46,559 nucleotides of DNA from Algoriphagus marinus (GTDB lineage: Bacteria > Bacteroidota > Bacteroidia > Cytophagales > Cyclobacteriaceae). This document shows positions 1 through 7,951 of this stretch, piece after piece (positions within the stretch are counted from its first letter, which is position 1; the number at the start of each line of letters is the position of its first letter). The notes beneath the pieces were generated by a model. It was not told the DNA's origin. It made no database searches and was given only the letters and a program-made list of their open reading frames with translations. Location of the stretch: assembly GCF_001936475.1 (NCBI RefSeq), contig NZ_MSPQ01000021.1, forward strand, positions 1-46,559. The letters are read 5' to 3'. A program made the translations under genes and the position numbers.

Positions 1-103
1 AATTGATCAACCGGATTTTTGCCTTAATCCGTGATAATAGAAAACACGAAAAAAATTATCAACCAAACCTTGCCTGATCCATAAGAATATCGCGGACAGC
101 GAC
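1..103. other. Window-edge stretch without visible feature
   Basis: 103 bp of AT-rich DNA downstream of the GIY-YIG frame. No open frame, hairpin or promoter that I can support. Confidence 0.5.
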
Positions 104-427
104 CTAATGATCGTGATCCAGATATTTATCGAGCAATCTTTGACCTATTTCAGGGAAACGAATACAATCCTCAACGTATTTTCTTGACCTGTTTTTCTTA
201 ATGTGGGCCTCTATTTTTATTGCCTGTTTCTTTGAGGAACAAGACATGCTTAGTTTCATTTTCCAATCAGATGCAATTTTAGTATATGAATCTTGATACA
301 AATGAGAATTGTGTTCCATCAAACGACGATCAAGATCTTCTGTTTGACCGATGTAATACTTATCCGTTTGCTCCGAATAAAGAATGTAGACATAATGGTT
401 TTGCCTTTGGAGATATTCTAAAAAGTA
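104..427 (-). CDS. GIY-YIG nuclease-like protein, start codon missing
   Basis: The open frame encodes an almost complete GIY-YIG domain: the first motif reads HYVYILYS, the second KYYIGQT, followed by a conserved R (DLDRRL) and the helix SSKKQAIKIEAHIKK. Such small single-domain proteins (about 80-100 aa) are common in Bacteroidota; their substrate is unknown. The frame is open from 427 (stop TAA just upstream at 428-430) to 104, but no ATG, GTG or TTG precedes the GIY motif. The first TTG (320-322) would remove both motifs. The gene lies directly downstream of the tRNA-Thr terminator, with no RBS or promoter of its own visible. It may therefore be a gene that lost its start, or use a rare start codon. 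Family assignment is confident; functionality is doubtful. Confidence 0.6.
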   Translation of the reverse strand, partial: YFLEYLQRQNHYVYILYSEQTDKYYIGQTEDLDRRLMEHNSHLYQDSYTKIASDWKMKLSMSCSSKKQAIKIEAHIKKNRSRKYVEDCIRFPEIGQRLLDKYLDHDH

Positions 428-455
428 TTAAGAGAAATAAAATAAGTCACAAAAC

Positions 456-485
456 AAAAAAACCACTCATTTCTGAGTGGTTTTT
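456..485 (-). terminator. Terminator of tRNA-Thr
   Basis: A 9-bp perfect hairpin (AACCACTCA, loop TTTC, TGAGTGGTT, 461-482) is flanked by A residues on the left of the plus strand, which become the U-run for minus-strand transcription. It begins two bases after the 3' end of tRNA-Thr. Confidence 0.8.
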
Positions 486-486
486 G

Positions 487-559
<73 letters not shown>

Positions 560-578
560 CTTTTCCTTAATGGTGATG

Positions 579-610
579 CAAATATAGACCTTCAGATCAT
601 TTGCTCCAAA
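579..610 (-). promoter_or_regulatory. Bacteroidota-type promoter of tRNA-Thr
   Basis: On the minus strand there is TTTG (607-610), a 20-nt spacer and TATATTTG (579-586), matching the Bacteroidota sigma-A consensus TTTG / TAnnTTTG. Transcription would start near 572, about 13 nt before the mature tRNA 5' end. Confidence 0.75.
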
Positions 611-658
611 CACAGAATAAATAAAAATTATATCTTCCTTATTCTGAGTGAGATTAAT

Positions 659-2797
659 TTAAAACTCTTTCAAAATTGAGAGTTTCTTCTTCAATTTCTC
701 TACCTCTTCCTCAGCTTTTTGAATCTTCACATCAAACTGATCCCTGAGCTTATCTGCAGTTTTAGAAGCTGCAAAAAACTCCAAGTTATTTTTCCAAAGC
801 GTGATGTTATTTTCCAATTCAGAAATTTGCTTCCGAATCCCATGCTCCTTTTTATTTAAGGTTTTGTTAGCATTAGGGTCAGATTGAATTCTATTCAAGT
901 TCAATCTGAATAGGAAATCATCACGATCAGCACCCTCTGAACCTAATTTTTCCAAGTAAGTATCCACTGCAGTCTTGAACTCTGCCTGGATTTCTTTGAT
1001 GTTTTTTCTTGGCACAAAACCAACCTCATTAAATTCTGTAATTAAGGCTGTTAATGCTTCCTCAGTCGGAGAATCTGTCGCTAATTCTATGATTTTTTGA
1101 CAAATAGCCTTCTTTTTATTCAAGTTTTCTTCAAACTCGGCATTGGATTGTTGATTGGCATTTCTTCGATTATCAAAGAATGTATCACAAGCCTTTTTAA
1201 AACGCTTGTACAAGGAATCTCTATTTTTCTCAGGAGTTGGTCCAAGTTTTTTCCATTCTTGCTGAAGTTTGACTAACGCATTAGCCGTATTTTGCCAATC
1301 TGAACTCTCTGCCAGTTCGGTTGCTCTGTTAATTAGTTCTTCAGCCTTAGCCTGATTGGTAGCTCTAATTTCATCAAGTTCTTTAAAGAATAAATTTTTA
1401 TTATGGAAAAACTGCTTAAATAAAGCCCAAAAGGATTTATTGATGTCTTTCCCAGATTCCCGAGTAACAGGACCGATTTTTTCCCAAGTCTTTTGAACCT
1501 CTAAAATCTCTTTGGTTTTAGTATTCCAATCTCTGATTCGATCAGCTTTGAACTCGGCAAAACCTTTTAATTTTTCGATCAAAAGCTCTTTTTCATCCTG
1601 ATTCTTTTTGAAAACCTCTTTTTGACCTTCGTAAAAATCTTTTCTTCGATCATATACAGCGTCAGAAGCTGCTTTAAATCGCTGCCACAAAGATTCTTGA
1701 TCATCTCTTGGGACAGGTCCTATATGCTTAAATTCTTCATGAAGATCATTCAATGATTTAATAGCATCTTTGAGATCCTTTACGTCCTTTAAAGCCTCTG
1801 CTTTCTCGCAAAGTTCATTTTTACTCTCCAGGTTTTTCTTTCTATCGAGTTCTTTTAATTCAAAATAAATGCTTCTATTGTCATAGAAACGATCCATTAG
1901 TGCATTAAAACTTGCCCATAGACTTCTATTTTGTGCAGCAGGTACTTGACCAATAGACTTCCAAGTTTCTTGAATCTCCTTAATGGCAGACATACTTAAA
2001 GTAGTCTCCTCCCCATCAACAAGTTCGCGAAGCTTATTCAAAAGCTCAGTTTTTGCATTGAAATTTGATTCTTTCTGCTTCTCAGCTTCTTTTCTCAAAC
2101 TTCCAAGTTGCTTCTTGAATTCGTAATAATGTGAATTGAATTCCTTCTCTTCATCACTTGGACGGAAATCAAAGTCATCCTCTGCTCCACCTTCAGCCTT
2201 AAAACTTTCAAGTGCTTCTTCTTTTTCCTTATTGGTAAATTCATCAAAGGCAGCTTTGATTTCATGGACAATTTTATCCAATCTAAAAATATTTCCTCCT
2301 TGAACCTTTGCTTTAAGCAATTCTAATAACTGGATTTTAGATAAAGTAGAGAGATCGACCTCCTCATCATGATGCTCATCCTCTTGACTCTCATCATCTT
2401 CCTCAGAATCCCCAGATTTGCTTTCAATTTTGTCAGCTTCTTCCGAGGAATCAACTTTCGAATCTACCTTGGCGGATTCTACAGCTGCAAAATCCTCAAC
2501 AAGTTCATTTGAAACCTCAGGATTTTCAGCTTCATCAACTGCCTTTTCAACAGGCTGTTCTACTTTTGAAGTGCTTTCACCAGAAGATTCCTCTTTTTCA
2601 GAAGAATCTCCTTCTATTGGTTTTTCAGATTCAGCAGTTGAGTCTTCGATTTCTAGATCTTTTTCAGCAACACTTTCAAAGGATTTCTCATCCATTGAAC
2701 TTGATGTTTCTTGATTCTCACTACCCTTTCCCTCAACAGAATCGGAGGCTTGGGTCACCTTGTCTTTGTCAGACAATTCGTTACTTTTCTCAGTCAT
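659..2797 (-). CDS. DUF349 repeat protein with acidic N-terminus
   Basis: The protein has about 712 residues. The first 150 or so are a low-complexity Glu/Ser/Asp-rich tail. The rest is helical with at least five DUF349 repeats, each with a W-K-x-[IL]-G-x-[VT]-P core followed by a LW/F..F......F/Y motif (for example WKSIGQVP, FKHIGPVP, WEKIGPVT, WKKLGPTP, FNEVGFVP). It ends in a coiled coil rich in Glu/Lys. DUF349 proteins are widespread in Bacteroidota; the repeats are thought to be structural and no reaction is established. An upstream in-frame ATG (2830) would add 11 residues; the ATG at 2797 followed by TEKSNEL is preferred because it opens the acidic segment. It follows yqgE on the same strand by 48 nt and may be co-transcribed with it. 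Confidence 0.85.
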   Translation of the reverse strand: MTEKSNELSDKDKVTQASDSVEGKGSENQETSSSMDEKSFESVAEKDLEIEDSTAESEKPIEGDSSEKEESSGESTSKVEQPVEKAVDEAENPEVSNELVEDFAAVESAKVDSKVDSSEEADKIESKSGDSEEDDESQEDEHHDEEVDLSTLSKIQLLELLKAKVQGGNIFRLDKIVHEIKAAFDEFTNKEKEEALESFKAEGGAEDDFDFRPSDEEKEFNSHYYEFKKQLGSLRKEAEKQKESNFNAKTELLNKLRELVDGEETTLSMSAIKEIQETWKSIGQVPAAQNRSLWASFNALMDRFYDNRSIYFELKELDRKKNLESKNELCEKAEALKDVKDLKDAIKSLNDLHEEFKHIGPVPRDDQESLWQRFKAASDAVYDRRKDFYEGQKEVFKKNQDEKELLIEKLKGFAEFKADRIRDWNTKTKEILEVQKTWEKIGPVTRESGKDINKSFWALFKQFFHNKNLFFKELDEIRATNQAKAEELINRATELAESSDWQNTANALVKLQQEWKKLGPTPEKNRDSLYKRFKKACDTFFDNRRNANQQSNAEFEENLNKKKAICQKIIELATDSPTEEALTALITEFNEVGFVPRKNIKEIQAEFKTAVDTYLEKLGSEGADRDDFLFRLNLNRIQSDPNANKTLNKKEHGIRKQISELENNITLWKNNLEFFAASKTADKLRDQFDVKIQKAEEEVEKLKKKLSILKEF

Positions 2798-2845
2798 AAA
2801 AACGGTACTATTTGGAGGCAATATGGGCAAAAGTAGGCATTTTGC

Positions 2846-3415
2846 CTAATTTAATCTTGGGTCTAAGGGATAATTTGCGATAACCTTAAACTCTCCTCCC
2901 ATGTTTTTGAGTAGGTTTCTCCAAAGTTCCTCCGGAGTAAAATCAAAATTACCAATTTCTAAATTTTCCTGGCACACAATCCAAGTATCTTCGCTTAACT
3001 CATCGGATAACTGCCCGGATCCCCAACCACTATATCCAAGGAAAAAACGTACATTTTCGGCGTTTATAGATCCTATACGCAACTTTTCCAATAACACTTC
3101 AAAATCACCTCCCCACCACAAGTCAGCTCCAAGCGAAATACTTCCTTCCAGCTGCTTTTCACCGAAATAAATAAAATGAAGTGTATTTTGTTCCACGGGA
3201 CCACCAACAAAAACCTCTTTGTCTAAAAATTCCAGCTCTTCTAACAGTTCGCCAAGCTTAAGAATAGAGGGCTTATTTACTACCAATCCAAAACTACCTT
3301 CTTCATTATGCTCACAAAGGAGGACCACAGACCTTACAAAATTCTCATCTTGCAGGAAAGGCTCAGAAATTAATAGATTTCCTGGTTTCGGTTTTTCTTC
3401 GCTGTGTGGGATCAT
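2846..3415 (-). CDS. YqgE/AlgH family protein
   Basis: At 189 residues it has the usual length and matches along its whole length. Family signatures are the N-terminal GNLLISEP, VRSVVLLCEHN, GSFGLVVNKP, and the later VRFFLGYSGWGSGQL block. YqgE/AlgH proteins are soluble cytoplasmic proteins of unknown biochemical role (AlgH was once proposed as an alginate regulator). The start ATG gives the standard N-terminus. It faces pdxH divergently across about 100 nt and is followed by the DUF349 gene on the same strand. Confidence 0.93.
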   Translation of the reverse strand: MIPHSEEKPKPGNLLISEPFLQDENFVRSVVLLCEHNEEGSFGLVVNKPSILKLGELLEELEFLDKEVFVGGPVEQNTLHFIYFGEKQLEGSISLGADLWWGGDFEVLLEKLRIGSINAENVRFFLGYSGWGSGQLSDELSEDTWIVCQENLEIGNFDFTPEELWRNLLKNMGGEFKVIANYPLDPRLN

Positions 3416-3516
3416 AGATGATAAAAAACGATTGAAGGAAAAATATAAATGATAAATTTATAAATCCAATGGCAAGAGTACTTTTATCTTAAAGTTTTAA
3501 CAAGTCAATAGAATTC

Positions 3517-4149
3517 ATGAATATTTCAGCGATACGTAAAGATTACGCACTTAAAACTCTTGAAATCAGTAATATAAATGAAAATCCTTTTGAGCAATTT
3601 CATGTTTGGCTTCAAGAAGCAATAAAATCAGAAGCCTTAGAAGTGAATGCAATGACGCTTTCAACATTGGGTTTAGACGGTTTCCCTAACGGCAGGATAG
3701 TTCTTTTAAAAGGAATTGATTCAGGCTTTGTTTTCTTTACTAACTATGAAAGCCAAAAAGGAAAAGAACTCGAAAACTCTCCAAAAGCCTCCCTAACATT
3801 TTTTTGGCCGGAACTGGAAAGGCAAGTTCGAGTAAATGGCCTCGTTGAAAAAATCTCAAGCGAGGAGTCGGATGAGTATTTCTTTTCTAGACCTTTGGGC
3901 TCTCAAATAGGTGCATGGGCCTCTCCCCAAAGTAAAAAAATTTCTTCTAGAGAATTACTAGAACAAATGAAGCTTGATGTAGAAAAGGAGTTTTCAAATA
4001 AACCTATTCATAGACCACCCCACTGGGGAGGTTTTCGTCTGATTCCAAATAAGATTGAATTTTGGCAAGGAAGACCAAGCCGACTTCATGATCGCTTGAT
4101 TTTTGAATTGAATAATGAATCTTGGGAAATATCTAGACTTGCTCCTTAA
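3517..4149 (+). CDS. pdxH: Pyridoxamine 5'-phosphate oxidase
   Basis: This FMN enzyme oxidises pyridoxamine/pyridoxine 5'-phosphate to pyridoxal 5'-phosphate, the last step of vitamin B6 salvage. The 210-residue protein has the normal length. Visible signatures are the N-terminal IRKDYALKTL, the FMN-contacting GRIVLLKGID and FFTNYESQKGKEL blocks, RQVRVNG, the SQIGAWASPQS segment, and the C-terminal signature WQGRPSRLHDR. It is one of few plus-strand genes in this half of the window. Its stop abuts the stop of bshB1 on the other strand with no intervening base and no terminator. Confidence 0.96.
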   Translation: MNISAIRKDYALKTLEISNINENPFEQFHVWLQEAIKSEALEVNAMTLSTLGLDGFPNGRIVLLKGIDSGFVFFTNYESQKGKELENSPKASLTFFWPELERQVRVNGLVEKISSEESDEYFFSRPLGSQIGAWASPQSKKISSRELLEQMKLDVEKEFSNKPIHRPPHWGGFRLIPNKIEFWQGRPSRLHDRLIFELNNESWEISRLAP

Positions 4150-4869
4150 TCAAATCAAATCAAAAAGATCATTTACCCCAGGCATCCGCTCAACAGTAAA
4201 ACCTTCCCCGTATTTAACCAATATTTTGTGCCCGTATTCACGTGCCCTAGCCTCGATAAAAGGCAAAAAATCAGGGTCTGATATAAATGATTTTGGCTCT
4301 TGACTACTTGGATCATAAAATTGTGACTTGAAAGCCAAAATACTTTCAATTTTGGTCTTCCAAAAAGGAGTAATATCCACCACAAAGTCCGGCTCGATAT
4401 AATTATTCTGGATATAATGATAAACTGCCTTAGGACGCCATGGCGTTTGACTCTCTCCATTGTGCAGAGTTTCGATTTTTCGTAATCCACTCATAAAACA
4501 AGCATGAGATGCCAGACTTGAACCTTTTCCATGGTCCGGATGACGATCGGATATGGCATTAGCCAATACTATTTCTGGTTGATATTTACGGATCATCTCA
4601 ATCATTTTCAACTGATGAAATTCATCGTCTTGAAAATAGATGTCTTTAAACCCCAGATTTTCTCTTGCAGAAAGTTTTAAAATTTTCGAAGCTTCTTCCG
4701 ATTCTTGAAGACGAATTTCAGGGGTTCCTCTCGTGCCCATTTCGCCTTGCGTCAAATCAACAATTCCAACTTTTTTTCCTTTGGAAATATGTGATGCTAT
4801 TGTACCAGAACAACCTAACTCTGCATCGTCTGGATGAGCTGCGAAAACTAATATATCAAGTTTAATCAT
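4150..4869 (-). CDS. bshB1: Bacillithiol biosynthesis deacetylase BshB1
   Basis: A zinc-dependent LmbE/PIG-L family deacetylase of 239 residues. It removes the acetyl group from GlcNAc-malate to give GlcN-malate, the second step of bacillithiol synthesis. The zinc/catalytic motif AAHPDDAELG (H12, D14, D15) and the second metal motif DRHPDHG are present, as are GEMGTRGTP and the C-terminal ARAREYGHKILVKYGEGF typical of BshB1. It is the last gene of a minus-strand series trxB - M23 peptidase - bshB1 with gaps of about 10 nt, which suggests co-transcription with thioredoxin reductase and a shared thiol-redox role (inference). Confidence 0.92.
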   Translation of the reverse strand: MIKLDILVFAAHPDDAELGCSGTIASHISKGKKVGIVDLTQGEMGTRGTPEIRLQESEEASKILKLSARENLGFKDIYFQDDEFHQLKMIEMIRKYQPEIVLANAISDRHPDHGKGSSLASHACFMSGLRKIETLHNGESQTPWRPKAVYHYIQNNYIEPDFVVDITPFWKTKIESILAFKSQFYDPSSQEPKSFISDPDFLPFIEARAREYGHKILVKYGEGFTVERMPGVNDLFDLI

Positions 4870-4879
4870 TGCTTATTTT

Positions 4880-5920
4880 TTACCGAATCCTCAAATTTTG
4901 ACCTATTCTTAAAATCGACCTTGAGGAAATTCCATTCAACTTAGTAATTGTGGAAACTGAAACACCATATTTTCTAGCAATCGACCCTAAGTTTTCTCCT
5001 TTCCTAACCTTGTGATAAGCACTAGAACTAGCTTTGGCTACATGCGAAAATAATGATGGAGTTATCAAAAAATTTGGATCAACGATGGATGGAGCGGAAA
5101 AATCATAAACCTTTTGAGGATCAAATGCCAACCCTTTATACCGAAGTTCATAATGTAAATGAGATCCGGTACTCCTACCTGTGTTTCCACCTTTAGCGAT
5201 AAGATCACCCGCCTTTACTTCCTGACCTACTTCAACCAGTTGCTTAGACAAATGTCCATATAGAGTTTCAAGACCGTTTTTATGCCGAACGACTATGTAA
5301 TATCCGTATCCGTACCTATCATAGGACTTTACCCGGACGATTCCATCAAAGCCACTATAAACTGGATCACCTGTATTTAGGTCTAGGTCGGTTCCATAAT
5401 GCCAACGTCTCCAACGGAATCCAAAAGGAGAAGTGACGGGTGTGGTATCTAAAGGCATTTTCCACTCATATCCGAAAAAAGAATCATATAATCGGATATT
5501 CACAGTATCTCGAAATGACTTTAAATCAAAATTATAAATATCGATTTTATTAGAGTCCCAAGAGGAATAATGCTCATAAGCAGTAACCCAAATACTATCA
5601 ATCAAGATTTGTTCGGAAACCTTAACCAATTGATTTGTAGGCGCCCAAAGCATAGTATTTCGATCTTCACTTACGATTGATCTTACTCTACCAAGATTGA
5701 CATTATTTTCAAAAATGATTGAATCAGTAAATGAGGAAAGTGTTCTTAAATAAGACTCTTGATCAAATGTCCGAAGTTCTATCGACTTCCTTTCCTGACT
5801 GGTAACAGTAGAATTAGTATTATTTTTCTTAATAATCTTAGGAAAAATTTGAGCATTGGCTTCAAAAAAACCAATGCTCAAAAAAATACTTAAGAAGATT
5901 ATTACAAATGAATACTTCAT
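4880..5920 (-). CDS. Secreted M23 metallopeptidase with LysM domain
   Basis: The protein has 346 residues. Residues 1-23 form a signal peptide ending in ANA-Q. An M23 (lysostaphin-type) zinc peptidase domain occupies about residues 160-265, with zinc ligands H174 and D178 (HYGTDLD), H223 (YGHLS) and H254/H256 (SHLHYE). A LysM peptidoglycan-binding domain covers residues 301-346 (VRKGENLGSIARKYGVS). The intact ligands suggest an active murein endopeptidase working in the periplasm on peptide cross-links. It sits between trxB (gap 9 nt) and bshB1 (gap 10 nt) in an apparent operon; no functional link to either is obvious. Confidence 0.92.
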   Translation of the reverse strand: MKYSFVIIFLSIFLSIGFFEANAQIFPKIIKKNNTNSTVTSQERKSIELRTFDQESYLRTLSSFTDSIIFENNVNLGRVRSIVSEDRNTMLWAPTNQLVKVSEQILIDSIWVTAYEHYSSWDSNKIDIYNFDLKSFRDTVNIRLYDSFFGYEWKMPLDTTPVTSPFGFRWRRWHYGTDLDLNTGDPVYSGFDGIVRVKSYDRYGYGYYIVVRHKNGLETLYGHLSKQLVEVGQEVKAGDLIAKGGNTGRSTGSHLHYELRYKGLAFDPQKVYDFSAPSIVDPNFLITPSLFSHVAKASSSAYHKVRKGENLGSIARKYGVSVSTITKLNGISSRSILRIGQNLRIR

Positions 5921-5929
5921 GAATTAGTA

Positions 5930-6874
5930 TTAGTGATTCTCAAACTCTGCCAAATACCGCTCTGCATCCAATGCCGCCATACAGCCGGTTCCGGCAGCGG
6001 TGACAGCTTGTCGATAGATATTATCCTGAGCATCCCCACAAGCAAAAACGCCTTCAACATTTGTTTTGGTACTTCCAGGGATAGTTTTAATATATCCAGA
6101 CTCATCCATATGAATGAAATCTTTGAATATATCGGTGTTTGGTTGATGTCCAATAGCAACAAAGAAGCCAGAAATTGGAATTTCTCTTTTTTCTCCTGTT
6201 TTATTGTTTAAAACTCTAACTCCTTTTACTTCATCTTCTCCAAGAATCTCATCGGTCTCTGAATTCCAAAGAATTTCGATTTTCGGATTGTTAATGACAC
6301 GATTTTGCATGATTTGAGATGCTCTCATTTCATCCCGTCTTACAAGCATGTAAACTTTACTACAGATGTTGGATAAATAAGAGGCTTCTTCACATGCGGT
6401 ATCTCCTGCACCTACGATTGCCACTTCTTGACCTCTAAAGAAAAACCCATCACATACAGCACATGCTGAAACACCCTTACCATTTAATCGCTCTTCACTT
6501 TCTATTCCAAGCCATTTTGCAGAAGCTCCTGTAGAAATCAAGACTGTATCTGCTAAAATCGTTATTTGCTCATCGATTTCAACTTTATGAGGACGAACAG
6601 AAAAATCTACTTTAGTCGCTAAACCATAGCGAACTTGTGTTCCAAATCTTTCGGCTTGCTTTCTAAAATCCTCCATCATTTGGGGCCCCATTACTCCATC
6701 CGGATATCCTGGATAATTTTCCACGTCATTCGTAATGGTGAGTTGTCCACCTGGTTGTCCACCAGTATAAAGCACCGGAGAGAGTCCAGCTCTGGAGGCA
6801 TAAATAGCGGCTGTATAACCAGCGGGTCCAGAACCAATAATTAAGACCTTGACGTGTTCTGTTTCTTGACTCAT
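5930..6874 (-). CDS. trxB: Thioredoxin-disulfide reductase
   Basis: This FAD/NADPH flavoenzyme reduces thioredoxin. The FAD-binding motif IIGSGPAGYTAA is at the N-terminus, the redox-active CAVC pair lies in the central NADPH domain, the NADPH motif is GAGDTACEEASYL, and the FAD motif GVFACGDAQD lies near the C-terminus. About 314 residues is the usual length. An in-frame ATG eight codons upstream (6898) is possible, but starting at MSQETEHVKV fits the family better. A promoter with TTTG and TAATTTTG lies at 6923-6951. It is the first gene of a likely operon with the M23 peptidase and bshB1. Confidence 0.95.
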   Translation of the reverse strand: MSQETEHVKVLIIGSGPAGYTAAIYASRAGLSPVLYTGGQPGGQLTITNDVENYPGYPDGVMGPQMMEDFRKQAERFGTQVRYGLATKVDFSVRPHKVEIDEQITILADTVLISTGASAKWLGIESEERLNGKGVSACAVCDGFFFRGQEVAIVGAGDTACEEASYLSNICSKVYMLVRRDEMRASQIMQNRVINNPKIEILWNSETDEILGEDEVKGVRVLNNKTGEKREIPISGFFVAIGHQPNTDIFKDFIHMDESGYIKTIPGSTKTNVEGVFACGDAQDNIYRQAVTAAGTGCMAALDAERYLAEFENH

Positions 6875-6922
6875 TAATTTTATATTAAAATCTGGCAAAT
6901 TTTGTTAATTCTTCCCCTTACT

Positions 6923-6951
6923 CAAAATTAGATTTTGTTAAAATTCCCAAA
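6923..6951 (-). promoter_or_regulatory. Bacteroidota-type promoter of trxB operon
   Basis: Minus strand: TTTG (6948-6951), a 17-nt spacer, TAATTTTG (6923-6930). The predicted transcription start near 6916 gives a leader of about 40 nt to the chosen trxB start. Confidence 0.6.
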
Positions 6952-6990
6952 AGGATAAATCTACGGGGTTCTACTATAGATATTTTAATC

Positions 6991-7018
6991 AAAAAAGGGG
7001 GTTAAAAACCCCCTTTTA
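6991..7018 (-). terminator. Terminator downstream of rpoD
   Basis: The inverted repeat AAAAGGGGGTT / AACCCCCTTTT with a 3-5 nt loop is followed on the minus strand by a run of six U. It lies 10 nt after the rpoD stop and separates rpoD from the trxB promoter. Confidence 0.8.
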
Positions 7019-7027
7019 ATTTATTGC

Positions 7028-7891
7028 TTAACCAAGGTAAGGCTTTAGGGTCTTACTTCTTGAAGTATGTCTTAATCTTCGAATTGCTTTCTCTTTAATC
7101 TGTCTTACTCGCTCTCGAGTCAAATTGAATTTCTCTCCAATCTCCTCTAGGGTCATGGCATGCTCGCCGTTCAATCCGAAATAAAGCGTAATAACATCAG
7201 CTTCTCTTTGGGTAAGTGTTGAAAGTGCACGTTGAACCTCTTTTCGCAATGAATCGGTCATCAAACCATCATCTGGCTTTTCATCCCCGTCATTTTCCAA
7301 AACATCAAGTAAGCTATTTTCTTCACCTTGTACGAAAGGAGCATCCATAGAAACGTGACGACCTGAGATTTTCATGGTGTCTACTACTTCATTGGCAGTA
7401 ATTTCAAGCACTTCAGCTAATTCCTCCGGAGATGGCTCTCTTTCAAATTTCTGCTCCAACTCACTGAATGTCTTACTGATTTTGTTCAAGGAACCTACTC
7501 TGTTCAATGGCAATCTCACGATTCTAGACTGCTCTGCAAGTGCCTGAAGAATAGATTGTCTAATCCACCAAACTGCATATGAAATAAACTTGAAACCTCT
7601 AGTTTCATCAAATCGCTGCGCAGCCTTAATTAGACCAAGATTACCTTCATTGATTAGATCTCCTAAGGAAAGGCCTTGATTCTGATATTGTTTTGCAACA
7701 GAAACAACGAATCTAAGGTTGGCTTTAGTCAACTTTTCAAGTGCAAGTTGATCGCCTTCTCGTATTCTTTTGGCTAGAACAACCTCTTCATCTGCTGTCA
7801 ACAGATCAACCTTACCAATCTCTTGAAGGTATTTATCTAGAGACTGACTCTCTCTGTTGGTAATCTGTTTGCTAATTTTTAGCTGCCTCAT
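7028..7891 (-). CDS. rpoD: Primary RNA polymerase sigma factor (RpoD/SigA)
   Basis: A sigma-70 factor of 287 residues. Region 1.2 (about 15-48, SLDKYLQEIGK), region 2 with the promoter-melting segment (RFDETRGFKFISYAVWWIRQ, 93-112), region 3 (about 135-210), and region 4 with a helix-turn-helix (MTLEEIGEKFNLTRERVRQI, 246-265) are all intact. It lacks the N-terminal region 1.1 and non-conserved region of proteobacterial RpoD, as is normal for the Bacteroidota housekeeping sigma that reads TTTG/TAnnTTTG promoters. Such promoters are seen in this window. The gene is followed by a strong terminator, and a weaker promoter candidate overlaps the end of pnp. Confidence 0.96.
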   Translation of the reverse strand: MRQLKISKQITNRESQSLDKYLQEIGKVDLLTADEEVVLAKRIREGDQLALEKLTKANLRFVVSVAKQYQNQGLSLGDLINEGNLGLIKAAQRFDETRGFKFISYAVWWIRQSILQALAEQSRIVRLPLNRVGSLNKISKTFSELEQKFEREPSPEELAEVLEITANEVVDTMKISGRHVSMDAPFVQGEENSLLDVLENDGDEKPDDGLMTDSLRKEVQRALSTLTQREADVITLYFGLNGEHAMTLEEIGEKFNLTRERVRQIKEKAIRRLRHTSRSKTLKPYLG

Positions 7892-7918
7892 TCAGGTATA
7901 TGATTTGTGAAATTCAAT

Positions 7919-7951
7919 GAAATATAAAACTCAAAACAACTTAATGGCAAA
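7919..7951 (-). promoter_or_regulatory. Possible promoter of rpoD
   Basis: Minus strand: TTTG (7948-7951), 21-nt spacer, TATATTTC (7919-7926), one mismatch to TAnnTTTG. It lies 28 nt before the rpoD start and touches the pnp stop codon. Weak evidence from motif match and position only. Confidence 0.35.

Noticed and set aside
613..646. Inverted repeat CAGAATAA/TTATTCTG as terminator of the DUF349 gene
   Set aside because: Loop of 18 nt and no U-run after the stem; it also overlaps the -33 element of the tRNA-Thr promoter, so it could not be supported.
2418..2799. Plus-strand Ser-rich and Gln/Leu-rich open frames opposite the DUF349 gene
   Set aside because: They are antisense shadows of the acidic Glu/Ser-rich N-terminus and have no independent signal.
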